Shown one piece after another: positions 17,835 through 26,864 of a stretch of DNA of 64,000 nucleotides; the first letter of the stretch is position 1; each line of letters opens with the position of its first letter. The notes beneath the pieces were generated by a model. It did not search any database and was not told the origin of the DNA. It was given only the letters and a program-made list of their open reading frames with translations. The stretch is from Rhodobacterales bacterium (GTDB lineage: Bacteria; Pseudomonadota; Alphaproteobacteria; Rhizobiales; Stappiaceae): NCBI GenBank assembly GCA_008107755.1, contig VIRH01000058.1, positions 310,001-374,000 of the forward strand, written 5' to 3'. Both the position numbers and the translations under genes were made by a program.

Positions 17835-17862
17835 CTTTGAGCTGAATTAATTTTCCTCAAAG
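17835..17862 (+). promoter_or_regulatory. Inverted repeat upstream of metY
   Basis: CTTTGAG and CTCAAAG, perfect 7-bp arms 14 nt apart, 78 bp before the metY start. It is a candidate operator or leader hairpin. I looked for SAM-II riboswitch sequence here and did not find it. Confidence 0.3.
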
Positions 17863-17940
17863 GGCAAAAAGCGGAAAATCCTGCTTTGACCTCCCCACCC
17901 CCTTCGGTCACACTGCCGCAAAATCAGTTGGGAGGTTTTC

Positions 17941-19221
17941 ATGAACGAGATTATTCCTGGTTTTTCCACTCTGGCCATTCATGCCGGAGCGACACCGGAC
18001 CCGTCGACGGGTGCCCGGGCAACGCCGATCTATCAGACGACATCCTTCGTTTTCGATGATGTCGATCACGCAGCTTCGCTCTTCGGGCTGCAGGCTTTCG
18101 GCAATATCTATACCCGCATCACCAACCCGACGACCGCCGTTCTTGAAGAGCGGGTCGCGGCGCTGGAAGGCGGCACGGCTGCGCTTGCGACCGCATCCGG
18201 ACACTCCGCGCAGCTTCTGTGCTTCCACACGATGATGAAGCCGGGTGACAACATCGTCGCGGCAAACAAGCTCTACGGCGGGTCGATCAACCAGCTCAAT
18301 CACTCCTTCAAGAGCTTCGGCTGGGAAGTGAAGTGGGCGGATCCTGCGGATCTCAGCACATTCGAGGCTGCAATCGACGACAAGACCCGGGCAATCTTCA
18401 TCGAAAGCCTCGCAAATCCGGGCGGCATCATCACCGATATTGCCGGTATTGCGGCGATTGCCAAGGCCAAGGGCATCCCGCTCGTCGTGGACAACACGAT
18501 GGCGACGCCCTACCTGTGCCGCCCGATCGAGCATGGCGCCGATATCGTGCTGCATTCGCTCACGAAATTCATGGGCGGCCACGGAAATTCCATGGGTGGC
18601 ATCATCGTTGACGGTGGCAGCTTCGACTGGTCGGCCAGCGGAAACTATCCGCTGCTTTCCGAGGCTCGCCCGGAGTATCAGGGCATCGTTCTGCACGAAA
18701 CCTTCGGCAACTTTGCCTTCGCCATCGCCTGCCGCGTTCTCGGGCTGCGCGATCTTGGCCCGGCGATTTCGCCGTTCAACGCCTTCATGATCCTGACCGG
18801 CATCGAAACCCTGCCGTTGCGCATGCAGCGTCATTCCGACAATGCCAAGAAGGTCGCCCTGCATCTGTCAGGACACCCGAAGGTGAAATGGGTCTCCTAT
18901 GCCGCCCTGCCCGAGGACAAGCATCATGACCTGCAGCAGAAGTACATGCCCAAGGGCGCCGGAGCGGTGTTCACCTTTGGCGTGGAGGGCGGCTATGACG
19001 CAGGCGTTGCGCTCGTCTCCAAGGTTGAGCTGTTCTCGCATCTCGCCAATATCGGCGATACGCGCAGCCTGATCATCCACCCAGCCTCCACGACCCACCG
19101 CCAGCTTACCGACGAGCAGAAGACCGCTGCCGGCGCCGGCCCGGACGTCGTACGCGTCTCCATCGGTATCGAAGATGTCGACGACATCATCGCCGATCTG
19201 GATCAGGCCCTTTCAGACTGA
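17941..19221 (+). CDS. metY: O-acetylhomoserine sulfhydrylase
   Basis: 426-residue Cys/Met-metabolism PLP enzyme. It joins O-acetylhomoserine with sulfide (or methanethiol) to give homocysteine (or methionine). The PLP lysine K209 is in [11 protein letters not shown]. Other family blocks are [20 protein letters not shown] and the C-terminal [21 protein letters not shown] lies seven bases upstream of the ATG. A clear terminator follows, so it is a single-gene unit. Confidence 0.93.
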   Translation: MNEIIPGFSTLAIHAGATPDPSTGARATPIYQTTSFVFDDVDHAASLFGLQAFGNIYTRITNPTTAVLEERVAALEGGTAALATASGHSAQLLCFHTMMKPGDNIVAANKLYGGSINQLNHSFKSFGWEVKWADPADLSTFEAAIDDKTRAIFIESLANPGGIITDIAGIAAIAKAKGIPLVVDNTMATPYLCRPIEHGADIVLHSLTKFMGGHGNSMGGIIVDGGSFDWSASGNYPLLSEARPEYQGIVLHETFGNFAFAIACRVLGLRDLGPAISPFNAFMILTGIETLPLRMQRHSDNAKKVALHLSGHPKVKWVSYAALPEDKHHDLQQKYMPKGAGAVFTFGVEGGYDAGVALVSKVELFSHLANIGDTRSLIIHPASTTHRQLTDEQKTAAGAGPDVVRVSIGIEDVDDIIADLDQALSD

Positions 19222-19239
19222 TCTTATCGCAAAACAACG

Positions 19240-19271
19240 AAAGGCCGGACAGCATGCTGCCCGGCCTTTTT
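19240..19271 (+). terminator. Rho-independent terminator of metY
   Basis: AAAGGCCGG and CCGGCCTTT arms around a GC-rich inner loop, followed by TTTTT, 18 bp after the metY stop. Confidence 0.85.
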
Positions 19272-19314
19272 CATGTCCGCCACCCGACGCTGCACGCGTC
19301 CGGAAAAATGAGGG

Positions 19315-20427
19315 TCAGTCCGCACTCTGGCGCTGGACCGGATAACTGCCTTTCAGGACCGCGAGATAGTCGACCGCCGCTGCCAGCACGAAAACGGCGA
19401 AGGCCTGATGCACCAGCGCCACGAAAAGCGGCACGTGCAGCACCAGTGTCAAAATCCCGAGAACGACCTGAAAGAGCAGGAAAGCGCCCAGGTGGGCTGC
19501 AGCCTGACGCATCTGCGGGCGTTTCGTCACCTTGAAGGTGGCAAATACCAACGCCCCACCGAGGATTGCCAGAAGATAGGCCGTCATGCGGTGCTGGAAC
19601 TGAACGGTCATGACGTTCTCGAAGACATTCAGCCACGCCGGTTTCATCACCCAAAGGCCCTGCGGAATGAAGCTGCCGTCCATGAGCGGCCAGGTGTTGA
19701 ACGTCAATCCCGCGTTGAGGCCGGCGACAAGTCCGCCGAAGAAGATCTGCAAGAAGACCAAGGCAAGTACGAGAACGGCGAAGCCGTGCAGTCTCTCCCG
19801 CTCGGACGACAACGGCTCCGACATGGGCGCAAGCCGCCGGGCTGTCCAGAAGAGATAGGCGAATATGACAAGCGCCAACGACAGATGGGTCGCAAGCCTG
19901 TACTGGCTGACATCAACCCTGTTGACCAGCCCCGAGGCCACCATCCACCAGCCGACAAATCCCTGCAGACCGCCAAGCGCGAGCCCGATCACGAGACGCG
20001 GCTTCAGCCACGGCTCGATACGGCCCGTTGCCCAGAAGGCCACCATCGGCACGAAGAAGGCGACACCGATGAAGCGGCCGAGCAGCCTGTGTGCCCATTC
20101 CCACCAGAAGATGAACTTGAACTCTTCCAGGCTCATGCCCTTGTTGATGAGCTGGTACTCTGGGATCTGCCGGTACTTCTCCAGCTCCTCTTCCCACTCG
20201 GCTTCCGAAAGCGGCGGGATGACGCCGTGGATGGGTTTCCACTCGGTGATCGACAGGCCGGACTCGGTCAAGCGCGTCGCACCTCCGACCACGACCATTG
20301 CGAGGATCAGCGCGCACACGCCGTAGAGCCACCAACGGATAAGGGCCCTGTCCTTGCGTATTTTCTCGAGTTTGGCGGGAAGCATCGCGCCCCGCCCTTC
20401 CTTCACGTTTTGCGCGGATACTGACAT
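19315..20427 (-). CDS. ctaA: Heme A synthase
   Basis: 370-residue, eight-helix membrane protein that oxidises the heme O methyl group to make heme A for aa3-type cytochrome oxidase. Heme-ligand histidines appear in WWEWAHRLLGR, ATHLSLAL, FQHRMTAY and LVHQAFA, the four-histidine pattern of CtaA/COX15. It lacks the paired cysteines of Gram-positive CtaA and fits the alphaproteobacterial type. The ATG at 20427 gives the usual cytoplasmic N-terminus; the frame is open upstream to 20526. Its presence implies an aerobic terminal oxidase. Confidence 0.93.
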   Translation of the reverse strand: MSVSAQNVKEGRGAMLPAKLEKIRKDRALIRWWLYGVCALILAMVVVGGATRLTESGLSITEWKPIHGVIPPLSEAEWEEELEKYRQIPEYQLINKGMSLEEFKFIFWWEWAHRLLGRFIGVAFFVPMVAFWATGRIEPWLKPRLVIGLALGGLQGFVGWWMVASGLVNRVDVSQYRLATHLSLALVIFAYLFWTARRLAPMSEPLSSERERLHGFAVLVLALVFLQIFFGGLVAGLNAGLTFNTWPLMDGSFIPQGLWVMKPAWLNVFENVMTVQFQHRMTAYLLAILGGALVFATFKVTKRPQMRQAAAHLGAFLLFQVVLGILTLVLHVPLFVALVHQAFAVFVLAAAVDYLAVLKGSYPVQRQSAD

Positions 20428-20578
20428 CGACCGTTTCCGGGTTTTGACGAAGTGGTTTGACCTTTGGCTTGGGGAGATATAGGTGCAATGGCAAGTCGGC
20501 AAGCAGAGACTTGCTCTTTGCGGCAATAGGTCTCTTCACCTGCCACACACCTAAATCTGCTCAACGGATGACTGAACG

Positions 20579-20794
20579 ATGGTTCCCTCTTTTCGCAAAT
20601 TCGTCGGAATGGTCGTGCTGGTGATCTTCGTGGTCGTCTATGCCCTTGTCGCCATGGTGATCGGCGACCTGAAGCTGCAGCAGGCTTCTCCGCTGGTTCA
20701 AGTGGCCTATTTTGCGGTTGCCGGGCTAGTCTGGGTGATACCGGCCGGCGCCATCATCTGGTGGATGGAAAAAGGCGGGAAAAACCGGACCTGA
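20579..20794 (+). CDS. DUF2842 membrane protein
   Basis: 71 residues, two hydrophobic helices (about 8-27 and 40-62) ending WWMEKGGKNRT, the pattern of DUF2842, an alphaproteobacterial family often located beside ctaA. Function unknown. Its last 41 bp overlap the 3' end of the convergent deacetylase gene, so both reading frames use the same DNA. Confidence 0.8.
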   Translation: MVPSFRKFVGMVVLVIFVVVYALVAMVIGDLKLQQASPLVQVAYFAVAGLVWVIPAGAIIWWMEKGGKNRT

Positions 20795-21854
20795 GGCCGA
20801 AGCCTGACACCGCCCAGCGTGCCATCCGGTAAAGGGCAAAGGGTGCGCCGGTGAGATACTGGTCAACGACCGCCGGATCCTGGAATCCACCGTTCAGGGA
20901 CACTCTCGGCAGCATCATCGGATCACGCGCGTTGACCGATTGCAGAACGCCGGGCAGCGTCGTGACGGAGGATGCAAAGCCGATATCACGCAGGATGTCG
21001 GCATCGCGCAGACTGACCGCGTGTGATTTTCCATACGGATAGGCGAAGTGCTTCGGCCGGCGGCCTAGATTATCCTCAAGAGCCTTGAGACCCGTCAGCA
21101 CATCCTTACGCGCCGCGCTGTCATCAAGCCGCGCCAGCGCGAAATGGTCCCGGGTGTGCGAGCCGATCGTCACCAGCGGATCGGCTGCGAGCTTGCGCAC
21201 CTCATCCCAACTCATGACGAATTCTCCTGCCAAAGCCTCCAGATCGAGACCGTGCTTTTCGGCCAGCGCCCGAATGATCTTGCGCTGGTCGAGTTCCCCG
21301 ACCTCGAGGGTCAGATAATCGGTCAGCTTGTTGAAAGTCGTGGTTTTCTCCGCGACAGTCCGGCAGGACAGTCCACCGGTCTCCCCCGCCCGAGTGAACA
21401 TGATCTCGTCGTTGGAGGCGATGAGCCGCTCCAGCGCGACCCACCAGAGTTCGGTCGATCGCTCGACAAGACCCGTCGTCACGAACACGGTGAAAGGCGC
21501 GTCCAGCTCCTTCAGCACCGGATATGCGACTTCCAGGTTGTCCCGATAGCCGTCATCGAATGTCAAAACCGCATAGCGGCGATTGCCGTAGCCGAACTTG
21601 AGAAGGTCAACGGCCTCGTCGAGAGATATGATGTCATAACCGTTGGCACGGATGCGCTCGACCGCCTGGCGCAGAAATTCCGGCGTAATCTCGAGATGCC
21701 GGTTCGGCTGAAAGTCATCACTGCGGGCCGGACGGACATGATGCATCATAAAGATGGCGCCGCAGCCCTGCGTAATCGGCGCGAGCATGCGGCCAATGCC
21801 GGTCCTCTTCAGGATCGTGAATGCACGGGAAATCGATTTTTTCTGAATGCCCAT
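20754..21854 (-). CDS. Polysaccharide deacetylase (NodB-type)
   Basis: 366-residue carbohydrate esterase family 4 protein. The metal-binding TFDDGYRDN motif comes about residue 98, SHTRDH (the SHxxxH motif) about 232, and the RRPKHFAYPYG block follows. It should remove acetyl groups from an N-acetylhexosamine polymer. No signal peptide is evident, so it may act in the cytoplasm or on lipid-linked units. The neighbouring acyltransferase and export genes suggest the role of HfsH in holdfast formation, where deacetylation makes the glycan sticky. This is inference from context. Confidence 0.88.
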   Translation of the reverse strand: MGIQKKSISRAFTILKRTGIGRMLAPITQGCGAIFMMHHVRPARSDDFQPNRHLEITPEFLRQAVERIRANGYDIISLDEAVDLLKFGYGNRRYAVLTFDDGYRDNLEVAYPVLKELDAPFTVFVTTGLVERSTELWWVALERLIASNDEIMFTRAGETGGLSCRTVAEKTTTFNKLTDYLTLEVGELDQRKIIRALAEKHGLDLEALAGEFVMSWDEVRKLAADPLVTIGSHTRDHFALARLDDSAARKDVLTGLKALEDNLGRRPKHFAYPYGKSHAVSLRDADILRDIGFASSVTTLPGVLQSVNARDPMMLPRVSLNGGFQDPAVVDQYLTGAPFALYRMARWAVSGFGLRSGFSRLFPSTR

Positions 21855-22165
21855 CAGTTCAGGTCACGAACACGCGTACGGATCGATCGAGATCATCCGG
21901 TAAATCACACTTATGGGCAAATGGCTCGCGGCTTCGATCCGGGCAAGCGACATCAAAACGGATCCGGGACCCGATCAGCCGCAGGGAGAAGCGCCCCTGC
22001 CGATTTACCCGATGTCGTTTCAGTTCCATGACGCTGTGCGGCCCGTCTTGCCCAAGTTCACCCTTCCCCCGATAGAAGATCAGTAACGCACGGTTTGTTT
22101 AATAATTATTGCTAATTATCGCGAGTCTTTCCCGTTCCAATGTTTCAGAGCCCGGCCGGCCGATT
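21855..22165. other. Divergent promoter region, 311 bp
   Basis: No gene supported. The stretch separates the divergent deacetylase and acyltransferase genes; about 22095-22120 is very AT-rich (TTTAATAATTATTGCTAATT) and probably carries promoter elements. Nothing else was seen. Confidence 0.5.
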
Positions 22166-23416
22166 ATGTTGATAAAAGATGGTTTCACCGACACAAGGAC
22201 ACCGGCGCGCACCGACATGGCACCGGACCGGGCCGGTTCCCCACCTGGCGCCTTCAGCCGGCTGGAGCTTGATATTGTCACTGATCTCGCGAACGCGGAT
22301 CGTGCGTGGCAGGACCTGGGCGCTGTTGCGATCGGCACTCCCTACCAGACCTTTGGCTGGCTGAAAGCCTGGGCCGAGACCATCGGCAAACGTCAGGGGG
22401 TTGAGCCGGTGATTGCCTGCGGCCAATTGGCCGGGCGCGTCGTCTTCATTCTCCCGCTCGGTATGGAGCGTCAGGCCGGCGTCAGGGCCCTTACCTTTCT
22501 TGGGCATCGAAACGGAAACCAGAACACCGGTTTCTGGGATCCCGAATATTACGCGATTGCCGACAGCGCACACGTGAGAGCCTTGCTGGAAGAGATCTGT
22601 GCGCGGCAGAAAGCGGACCTGATTGCCCTCAACAACGTTCCGGAGGTCTGGCACGGCCGGCGTCATCCTCTTGTCCTGGAGGGCGCGACGGCAAGCCCCA
22701 GCCCGATCTTTGTCCGGGATCTTCCTGCGGACTTCGAGGACCTCTTTCGCGACACGCACAGCAAATCCTCGCGCAAGAACCTTCTGCGCAAGCAACGACA
22801 CCTTCAGGCACTGAAGGGGTTCAGGATCGGCAAGGCTGAGCGCGAAGACGAGATCCGTGAGGTGCTTGCCGCCTTTTTCGCGCAGCGTTCCCGGCGCGCC
22901 GCGGAAGCCGGCATTCCCAATGCCTTCGGGGAGGTCGCGGCGCAGGACTTCATCGGCCGTGTGACCGGGGCAGCGGGCGTAGACGTCCTCCAAGAGAAGC
23001 CGCCTCTGGGTCTGTGGTATCTGGAAGCGGACGGTGCCGTTCGCGCGACCTATCTGTGCGCCGAGCATGGCGGAACGATCTATGCCTATTCCAACAGCGT
23101 CGCCCATGACGCGCTTCTGCCGAACAGTCCCGGTCTCGTGCTTGTGAAGGAGATCATCGCGAACGCCTGCGCGTCAGCCGATCTTCATTGTCTCGATCTC
23201 GGCCTCGGTGAGGAACGTTACAAGAGTGCCTGGGCGGAACCGGTCGCGCTGAAGGACAGTTTTCTGGCCGCCACACCCAGGGGCCGAATGAAACGATCGT
23301 TTGATCTCGGCCGCTCTCGGCTGAAGACCCGAGTCCGGAACTCCGCGCTGCTTTGGTCGCTGGTCCGGCGCTTGCGGAAATGGAAAGCCGGGGGCTCGAA
23401 CCGCCCTCAGACCTGA
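22166..23416 (+). CDS. CelD/BcsL-type GNAT acyltransferase (HfsK-like)
   Basis: 416-residue protein of the Acetyltransf_6 family (PF13480), a double-GNAT fold found with cellulose, holdfast and other exopolysaccharide genes. Typical segments are YQTFGWLKAWAE, the long central basic region (SSRKNLLRKQRHLQ), and the C-terminal DLGLGEERYKSAWAE. It likely transfers an acyl group to a sugar of the polymer. The ATG at 22166 is preferred over the AT-rich upstream extension to 22109. It lies divergently from the deacetylase and converges on the chain-length gene. Confidence 0.82.
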   Translation: MLIKDGFTDTRTPARTDMAPDRAGSPPGAFSRLELDIVTDLANADRAWQDLGAVAIGTPYQTFGWLKAWAETIGKRQGVEPVIACGQLAGRVVFILPLGMERQAGVRALTFLGHRNGNQNTGFWDPEYYAIADSAHVRALLEEICARQKADLIALNNVPEVWHGRRHPLVLEGATASPSPIFVRDLPADFEDLFRDTHSKSSRKNLLRKQRHLQALKGFRIGKAEREDEIREVLAAFFAQRSRRAAEAGIPNAFGEVAAQDFIGRVTGAAGVDVLQEKPPLGLWYLEADGAVRATYLCAEHGGTIYAYSNSVAHDALLPNSPGLVLVKEIIANACASADLHCLDLGLGEERYKSAWAEPVALKDSFLAATPRGRMKRSFDLGRSRLKTRVRNSALLWSLVRRLRKWKAGGSNRPQT

Positions 23417-23430
23417 TCTACCAGTCTCCT

Positions 23431-23445
23431 TGCCGCCTCGCGGCA
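23431..23445. terminator. Short hairpin between convergent genes
   Basis: TGCCGC-CTC-GCGGCA, 6-bp perfect arms, between the acyltransferase stop (23416) and the chain-length gene stop (23475). No long T-run, so it is a weak bidirectional terminator at best. Confidence 0.4.
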
Positions 23446-23474
23446 GGCCCTGTTAAGCGCCCGGTCTGGTCGCC

Positions 23475-26009
23475 TCAGGCCGCGTGTCCGTCGTCGTTGC
23501 GGCGCGGGTCCGGCCCTTCGGCTCCGGCAATCACGACATCCACCTTGGCGCCGGTATTGTAGGAAAGCAGATTTGCCGCGCTGTGCAGCTCGTGGCTGCT
23601 GTCGGGCGAACTTGCGGCGATCAGGACGCGATCGGCAAAGCTCAACAGCCTTGCACTGGCAAGCGACCCATCGATTGCGCCCAGATCAACGACGACCGTC
23701 TCATAGGTCGTCTTGATCGCATCCAGCGCCAGCTTGAAGCGCTCCGACCCGACCATCTCGTCGGTGATCGCCAGCCGGCCGGCCTCGATGATATGCGCCT
23801 TGGAGGCGGCATCCCGGTAGACGACCTTGGCAAAAGGCGCCTTGCCGGCGACGATGTCGGAGAAGCCTTCGGCGGCCATTTCGTCCGCCAGCTCCGGAAA
23901 GACCTCCATCATCAAGGCGGATTTCCCCGCCTTCGCCGCCTTGCGGGCCAGATCGAAAGCAAGGTCATGGGAAAGCGCGTCGTCATCGACGCTCAGGACT
24001 ACGATCCGGCCGATGGCCGCGACATCGTCGGCAGTCGTCACGGAGAGCCCCGGGCCCTTGCCGAAACTGCCCGTCCGAACCGACGCAGCCGCGATGCCGT
24101 CCGTTTCGGTCGGTGCCTCTGCGTCCTCCGGCAGATCATCATGACCCGCATCGTCATCATCATACGCGTCATGAAGGGCGCGATCGTCTTCTTCGAAGGC
24201 GTCAAATTCTTCCAGGTCGTCTTCCGCGTCGTCCTCGCCGCCCCGAACCCAGTCCGGCGCGAAGTCGCGGTCGTAGCTCGCCGCGTCGCGCCGCTCGCCG
24301 GCGCTGTCGTGGCGGTCGTCTTCCAGCCCAGGGGAATATCCGAGCGGGGCGATGACATCGTCTTCTTCCCGTGCCTCGGTCTCGTTGCCGTCGTTATCGG
24401 AGCGTGGCAGTTGCACCGGACCTGCATAGGCTGCCGGCGATGCGTAGGCTGCATAGGACTGCCCGTACCCACCGGACCATTGATATGAGCCCGCCTGCCC
24501 GTACACGGGCGAGCTGTCTGACTGGACGTACGGAGCACCTGCAGACCTTTGTGCAAGGTTTCCGTCATCGGAGGCACCGCGCGCGGCATCCCGTTCATTG
24601 ATGCGGTAGAGGGCTTCGCCGGAGAGGAACGCGCGCATGATCACCAGCGCGGATCCAAGGATCAGCGTGACCAGGGCAGCGATGATGGTGCTGGAGATGA
24701 TCTTCGGCGAGAAAGGCTCAGCCGGGACGCTGGCCTGAGAAATGACGCGGGCATCCGCGGGCAGCACCTGCGCCCTTAGCCGGGAGTCCGCTTCCTGGTA
24801 GCTGAGCATGAGCTGATCGAGCTGCGCGGCCTTGGCATTGGCTTCCCGTTCCAGTTCGCTCAGCCGGGCCTGGTCCGCATTGGTGCGGGCCGCGGCCGTT
24901 TTCAGTTCGCCCAGCCGCTTTTCAAGCGCAAGCGCCTGCTGATTGGCGACCTTCGAGTCGTTTTCCAGCCCCTGCAGAATCCGGCGGGCTTCGTTTCGGA
25001 TCTGGCGATCATAGTCGCCGAGCTGAGACTGCAGCGCCTTGAGCTGCGGATGGTTTGGCAGCAGCGTGATCGAGAGTTCCGCGATATTCGACTGAATTTC
25101 CACCTGGCGCTCGCGCAGGCGCTGGATCAGAGCGGAATTGAGAACGTCGCTTGCCGTTTCCAGAGAGGCGCCGGACTTCAGCAGTTCACGGATCAGGTCC
25201 GCCTTCGCCTGTGCCTCGGCCTTTGTTGCCTGCGCTGCCGAATAGTCGCTGCTCGTCTCCGCCAGTTGCTGCTGGTTCAGGGGAATATTGTCGCTGCCGA
25301 TCAGAAGATCCGCGCGAGAGCGGAAATCGGCGACCGCCTGTCGGGCAGCCTGGACTTCCTTGCGCAGTTCCGCGATCTGCGGCTGGAGGGCGGCGGATGT
25401 CTGTTCCGTGCTCTCGCGCTTCGCATTAGACTGGACCGCCAGATATTGTTCCACGATCGTGTTGGCGATCTTGGCGGAGAGGACCGGGTTCTGTGCCTTG
25501 TAGTCGACCGCGATGACTCGAGATCCCTCAAGGCGGTAGATGTCCAGGTTCTCGAAGTAGTGCTTGAGGACGCGCTCTTCTTCCGTGTTGCCGCCATCGT
25601 CGCTTCCGAGACCCACCAGCCTGAGCAGGCGGCTCACAGGAGAATTGCTGCCTTGCGCCTCGAACTCGGGAACGGCGGCGAGATCGAGCTTCTGCGCCAC
25701 CCGGCGGGCCAGATCCGCGGACATGAGCAGCTGCACCTGGCTGGCAACGCCTTCGCTATCCAGAACCGCCCGCTCCTCCTCGACGCCCCTGGAGCCGCCG
25801 GGGAAATTGCTGTCGGTGCTTTCGATCAGGATACGTGCTTCGGCCTTGTATTTGGGGGCAACGAACTGCAAACCGACAAAGACCGCGGCGGCAACGAAAA
25901 GGGTCAGCGGCAGCAGCCATCCCATCGCCCGCGCGAGCAGGCGCAACAGACCACCGAGGTCCAGCGCCATGTCGTCGTCAGAAAATGTCTGCCGGTCAGA
26001 TTGCATCAT
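23475..26009 (-). CDS. Wzz/GumC chain-length protein fused to a degenerate BY-kinase domain
   Basis: 844-residue inner-membrane polysaccharide co-polymerase. Helix 1 lies near 31-50, the periplasmic Wzz domain and coiled coil span about 55-420, and helix 2 is near 440-460. A linker follows with a Tyr-rich stretch (about 515-560, GGYGQSYAAYASPAAY) and a strongly acidic stretch (DDAEDDLEEFDAFEEDD). The C-terminal domain (about 660-844) has the BY-kinase/MinD fold pattern (IVVLSVDDD, VVVDLGAIDG, RVLIAAS) but no GxGKS/T Walker A loop, so it should not bind ATP normally. It controls chain length or export. It is divergent from the Wza-like gene. Confidence 0.85.
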   Translation of the reverse strand: MMQSDRQTFSDDDMALDLGGLLRLLARAMGWLLPLTLFVAAAVFVGLQFVAPKYKAEARILIESTDSNFPGGSRGVEEERAVLDSEGVASQVQLLMSADLARRVAQKLDLAAVPEFEAQGSNSPVSRLLRLVGLGSDDGGNTEEERVLKHYFENLDIYRLEGSRVIAVDYKAQNPVLSAKIANTIVEQYLAVQSNAKRESTEQTSAALQPQIAELRKEVQAARQAVADFRSRADLLIGSDNIPLNQQQLAETSSDYSAAQATKAEAQAKADLIRELLKSGASLETASDVLNSALIQRLRERQVEIQSNIAELSITLLPNHPQLKALQSQLGDYDRQIRNEARRILQGLENDSKVANQQALALEKRLGELKTAAARTNADQARLSELEREANAKAAQLDQLMLSYQEADSRLRAQVLPADARVISQASVPAEPFSPKIISSTIIAALVTLILGSALVIMRAFLSGEALYRINERDAARGASDDGNLAQRSAGAPYVQSDSSPVYGQAGSYQWSGGYGQSYAAYASPAAYAGPVQLPRSDNDGNETEAREEDDVIAPLGYSPGLEDDRHDSAGERRDAASYDRDFAPDWVRGGEDDAEDDLEEFDAFEEDDRALHDAYDDDDAGHDDLPEDAEAPTETDGIAAASVRTGSFGKGPGLSVTTADDVAAIGRIVVLSVDDDALSHDLAFDLARKAAKAGKSALMMEVFPELADEMAAEGFSDIVAGKAPFAKVVYRDAASKAHIIEAGRLAITDEMVGSERFKLALDAIKTTYETVVVDLGAIDGSLASARLLSFADRVLIAASSPDSSHELHSAANLLSYNTGAKVDVVIAGAEGPDPRRNDDGHAA

Positions 26010-26089
26010 TCGAACTCCAGATTACGCCGAACTATGTCGAATTATGGTAAGCGATCGGTTAAGGCGGCCATTTTCAACACCGTTGCAGC

Positions 26090-26163
26090 ATTAACCATAG
26101 TATGGGCCGCCACTTTCATGCAAAGACCCCTGCTTCCACCCTCTTCACCTACGATTAACCATA
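26090..26163. repeat. ATTAACCATA direct repeats in the divergent promoter
   Basis: Two exact copies of ATTAACCATA at 26090-26099 and 26154-26163 (64 bp apart, about six helical turns) between the divergent chain-length and export genes. A near-complement TATGGTAA lies at about 26044. Candidate binding sites for a polysaccharide regulator. Confidence 0.4.
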
Positions 26164-26201
26164 ACGCGCGATGCTGGCGCGGTAATTTAGGAGAGTCGTA
26201 G

Positions 26202-26759
26202 ATGCGAATGAGAGCGCTTCTCGTCGCGGCCCTGTGTCTGGGCCTTGCAGCTTGCAGCGGATACCGGCAGCCCCCGACAGCGTTTCATGAAACGCTGACC
26301 GAGCCGTATCGCCTCGATTCCAGCGACAAGCTGAGGATCATCGTGTTCGGTCAGGACGACCTCTCCAACACTTATGTGGTTGATCAGGCAGGCTATATTT
26401 CGTTTCCGCTGGTCGGCAGCGTCGCCGCGCGCGGCAAGACGCAACAAGGACTTGCGGCGGAGATCGCCACCAAGCTGCGGCAGGGATATATCCGCAGTCC
26501 CGACGTTTCGGTCGAGATCGACACCTATCGTCCGATCTTCATCATGGGCGAGGTGCAAAACGCAGGCCAGTATAACTACGTGGCCGGCATGACAGTTCAG
26601 AATGCCATCGCGACCGCCGGTGGATTCAGCGCCCGGGCGCTCCAGTCCAACGTCGACATCACCCGGCAGATCAACGGTGAAATTCTGAACGGACGTGTTC
26701 CCATTTCGGACCCGATTCGTCCGGGAGACACGATTTACGTCCGCGAGCGATACTTCTGA
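26202..26759 (+). CDS. Wza-like polysaccharide export lipoprotein, short form
   Basis: 185 residues. A signal peptide with lipobox ends at C18 (LGLAAC). The Poly_export domain (about 32-110, YRLDSSDKLRIIVFGQDD) is followed by one SLBB-type domain (about 110-180, FIMGEVQNAGQYNY). It lacks the C-terminal helix that forms the outer-membrane pore in full-length Wza (about 380 residues), so it probably spans only the periplasm, or another protein supplies the pore. TAGGAGAG precedes the ATG. Confidence 0.88.
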   Translation: MRMRALLVAALCLGLAACSGYRQPPTAFHETLTEPYRLDSSDKLRIIVFGQDDLSNTYVVDQAGYISFPLVGSVAARGKTQQGLAAEIATKLRQGYIRSPDVSVEIDTYRPIFIMGEVQNAGQYNYVAGMTVQNAIATAGGFSARALQSNVDITRQINGEILNGRVPISDPIRPGDTIYVRERYF

Positions 26760-26760
26760 G

Positions 26761-26780
26761 CCTCCGTCAATTAACGGAGG
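26761..26780 (+). terminator. Hairpin directly after the Wza-like gene
   Basis: CCTCCGT-CAATTA-ACGGAGG, 7-bp perfect stem extendable through GAG/CTC with one bulge, beginning 1 bp after the stop. It has no T-run; it may stabilise the upstream mRNA or partly terminate. Confidence 0.45.
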
Positions 26781-26864
26781 ACTCACTTCCCTTCATTATG
26801 GTGCATACTGAAAGCCTCACAGGGTCGAAAAGAACCCTGGAGGTGGCAACAGGGGTAACGCACC

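Noticed and set aside
17730..17940. SAM-II riboswitch before metY
   Set aside because: The characteristic conserved core of SAM-II leaders could not be found by eye; only a plain inverted repeat is present.
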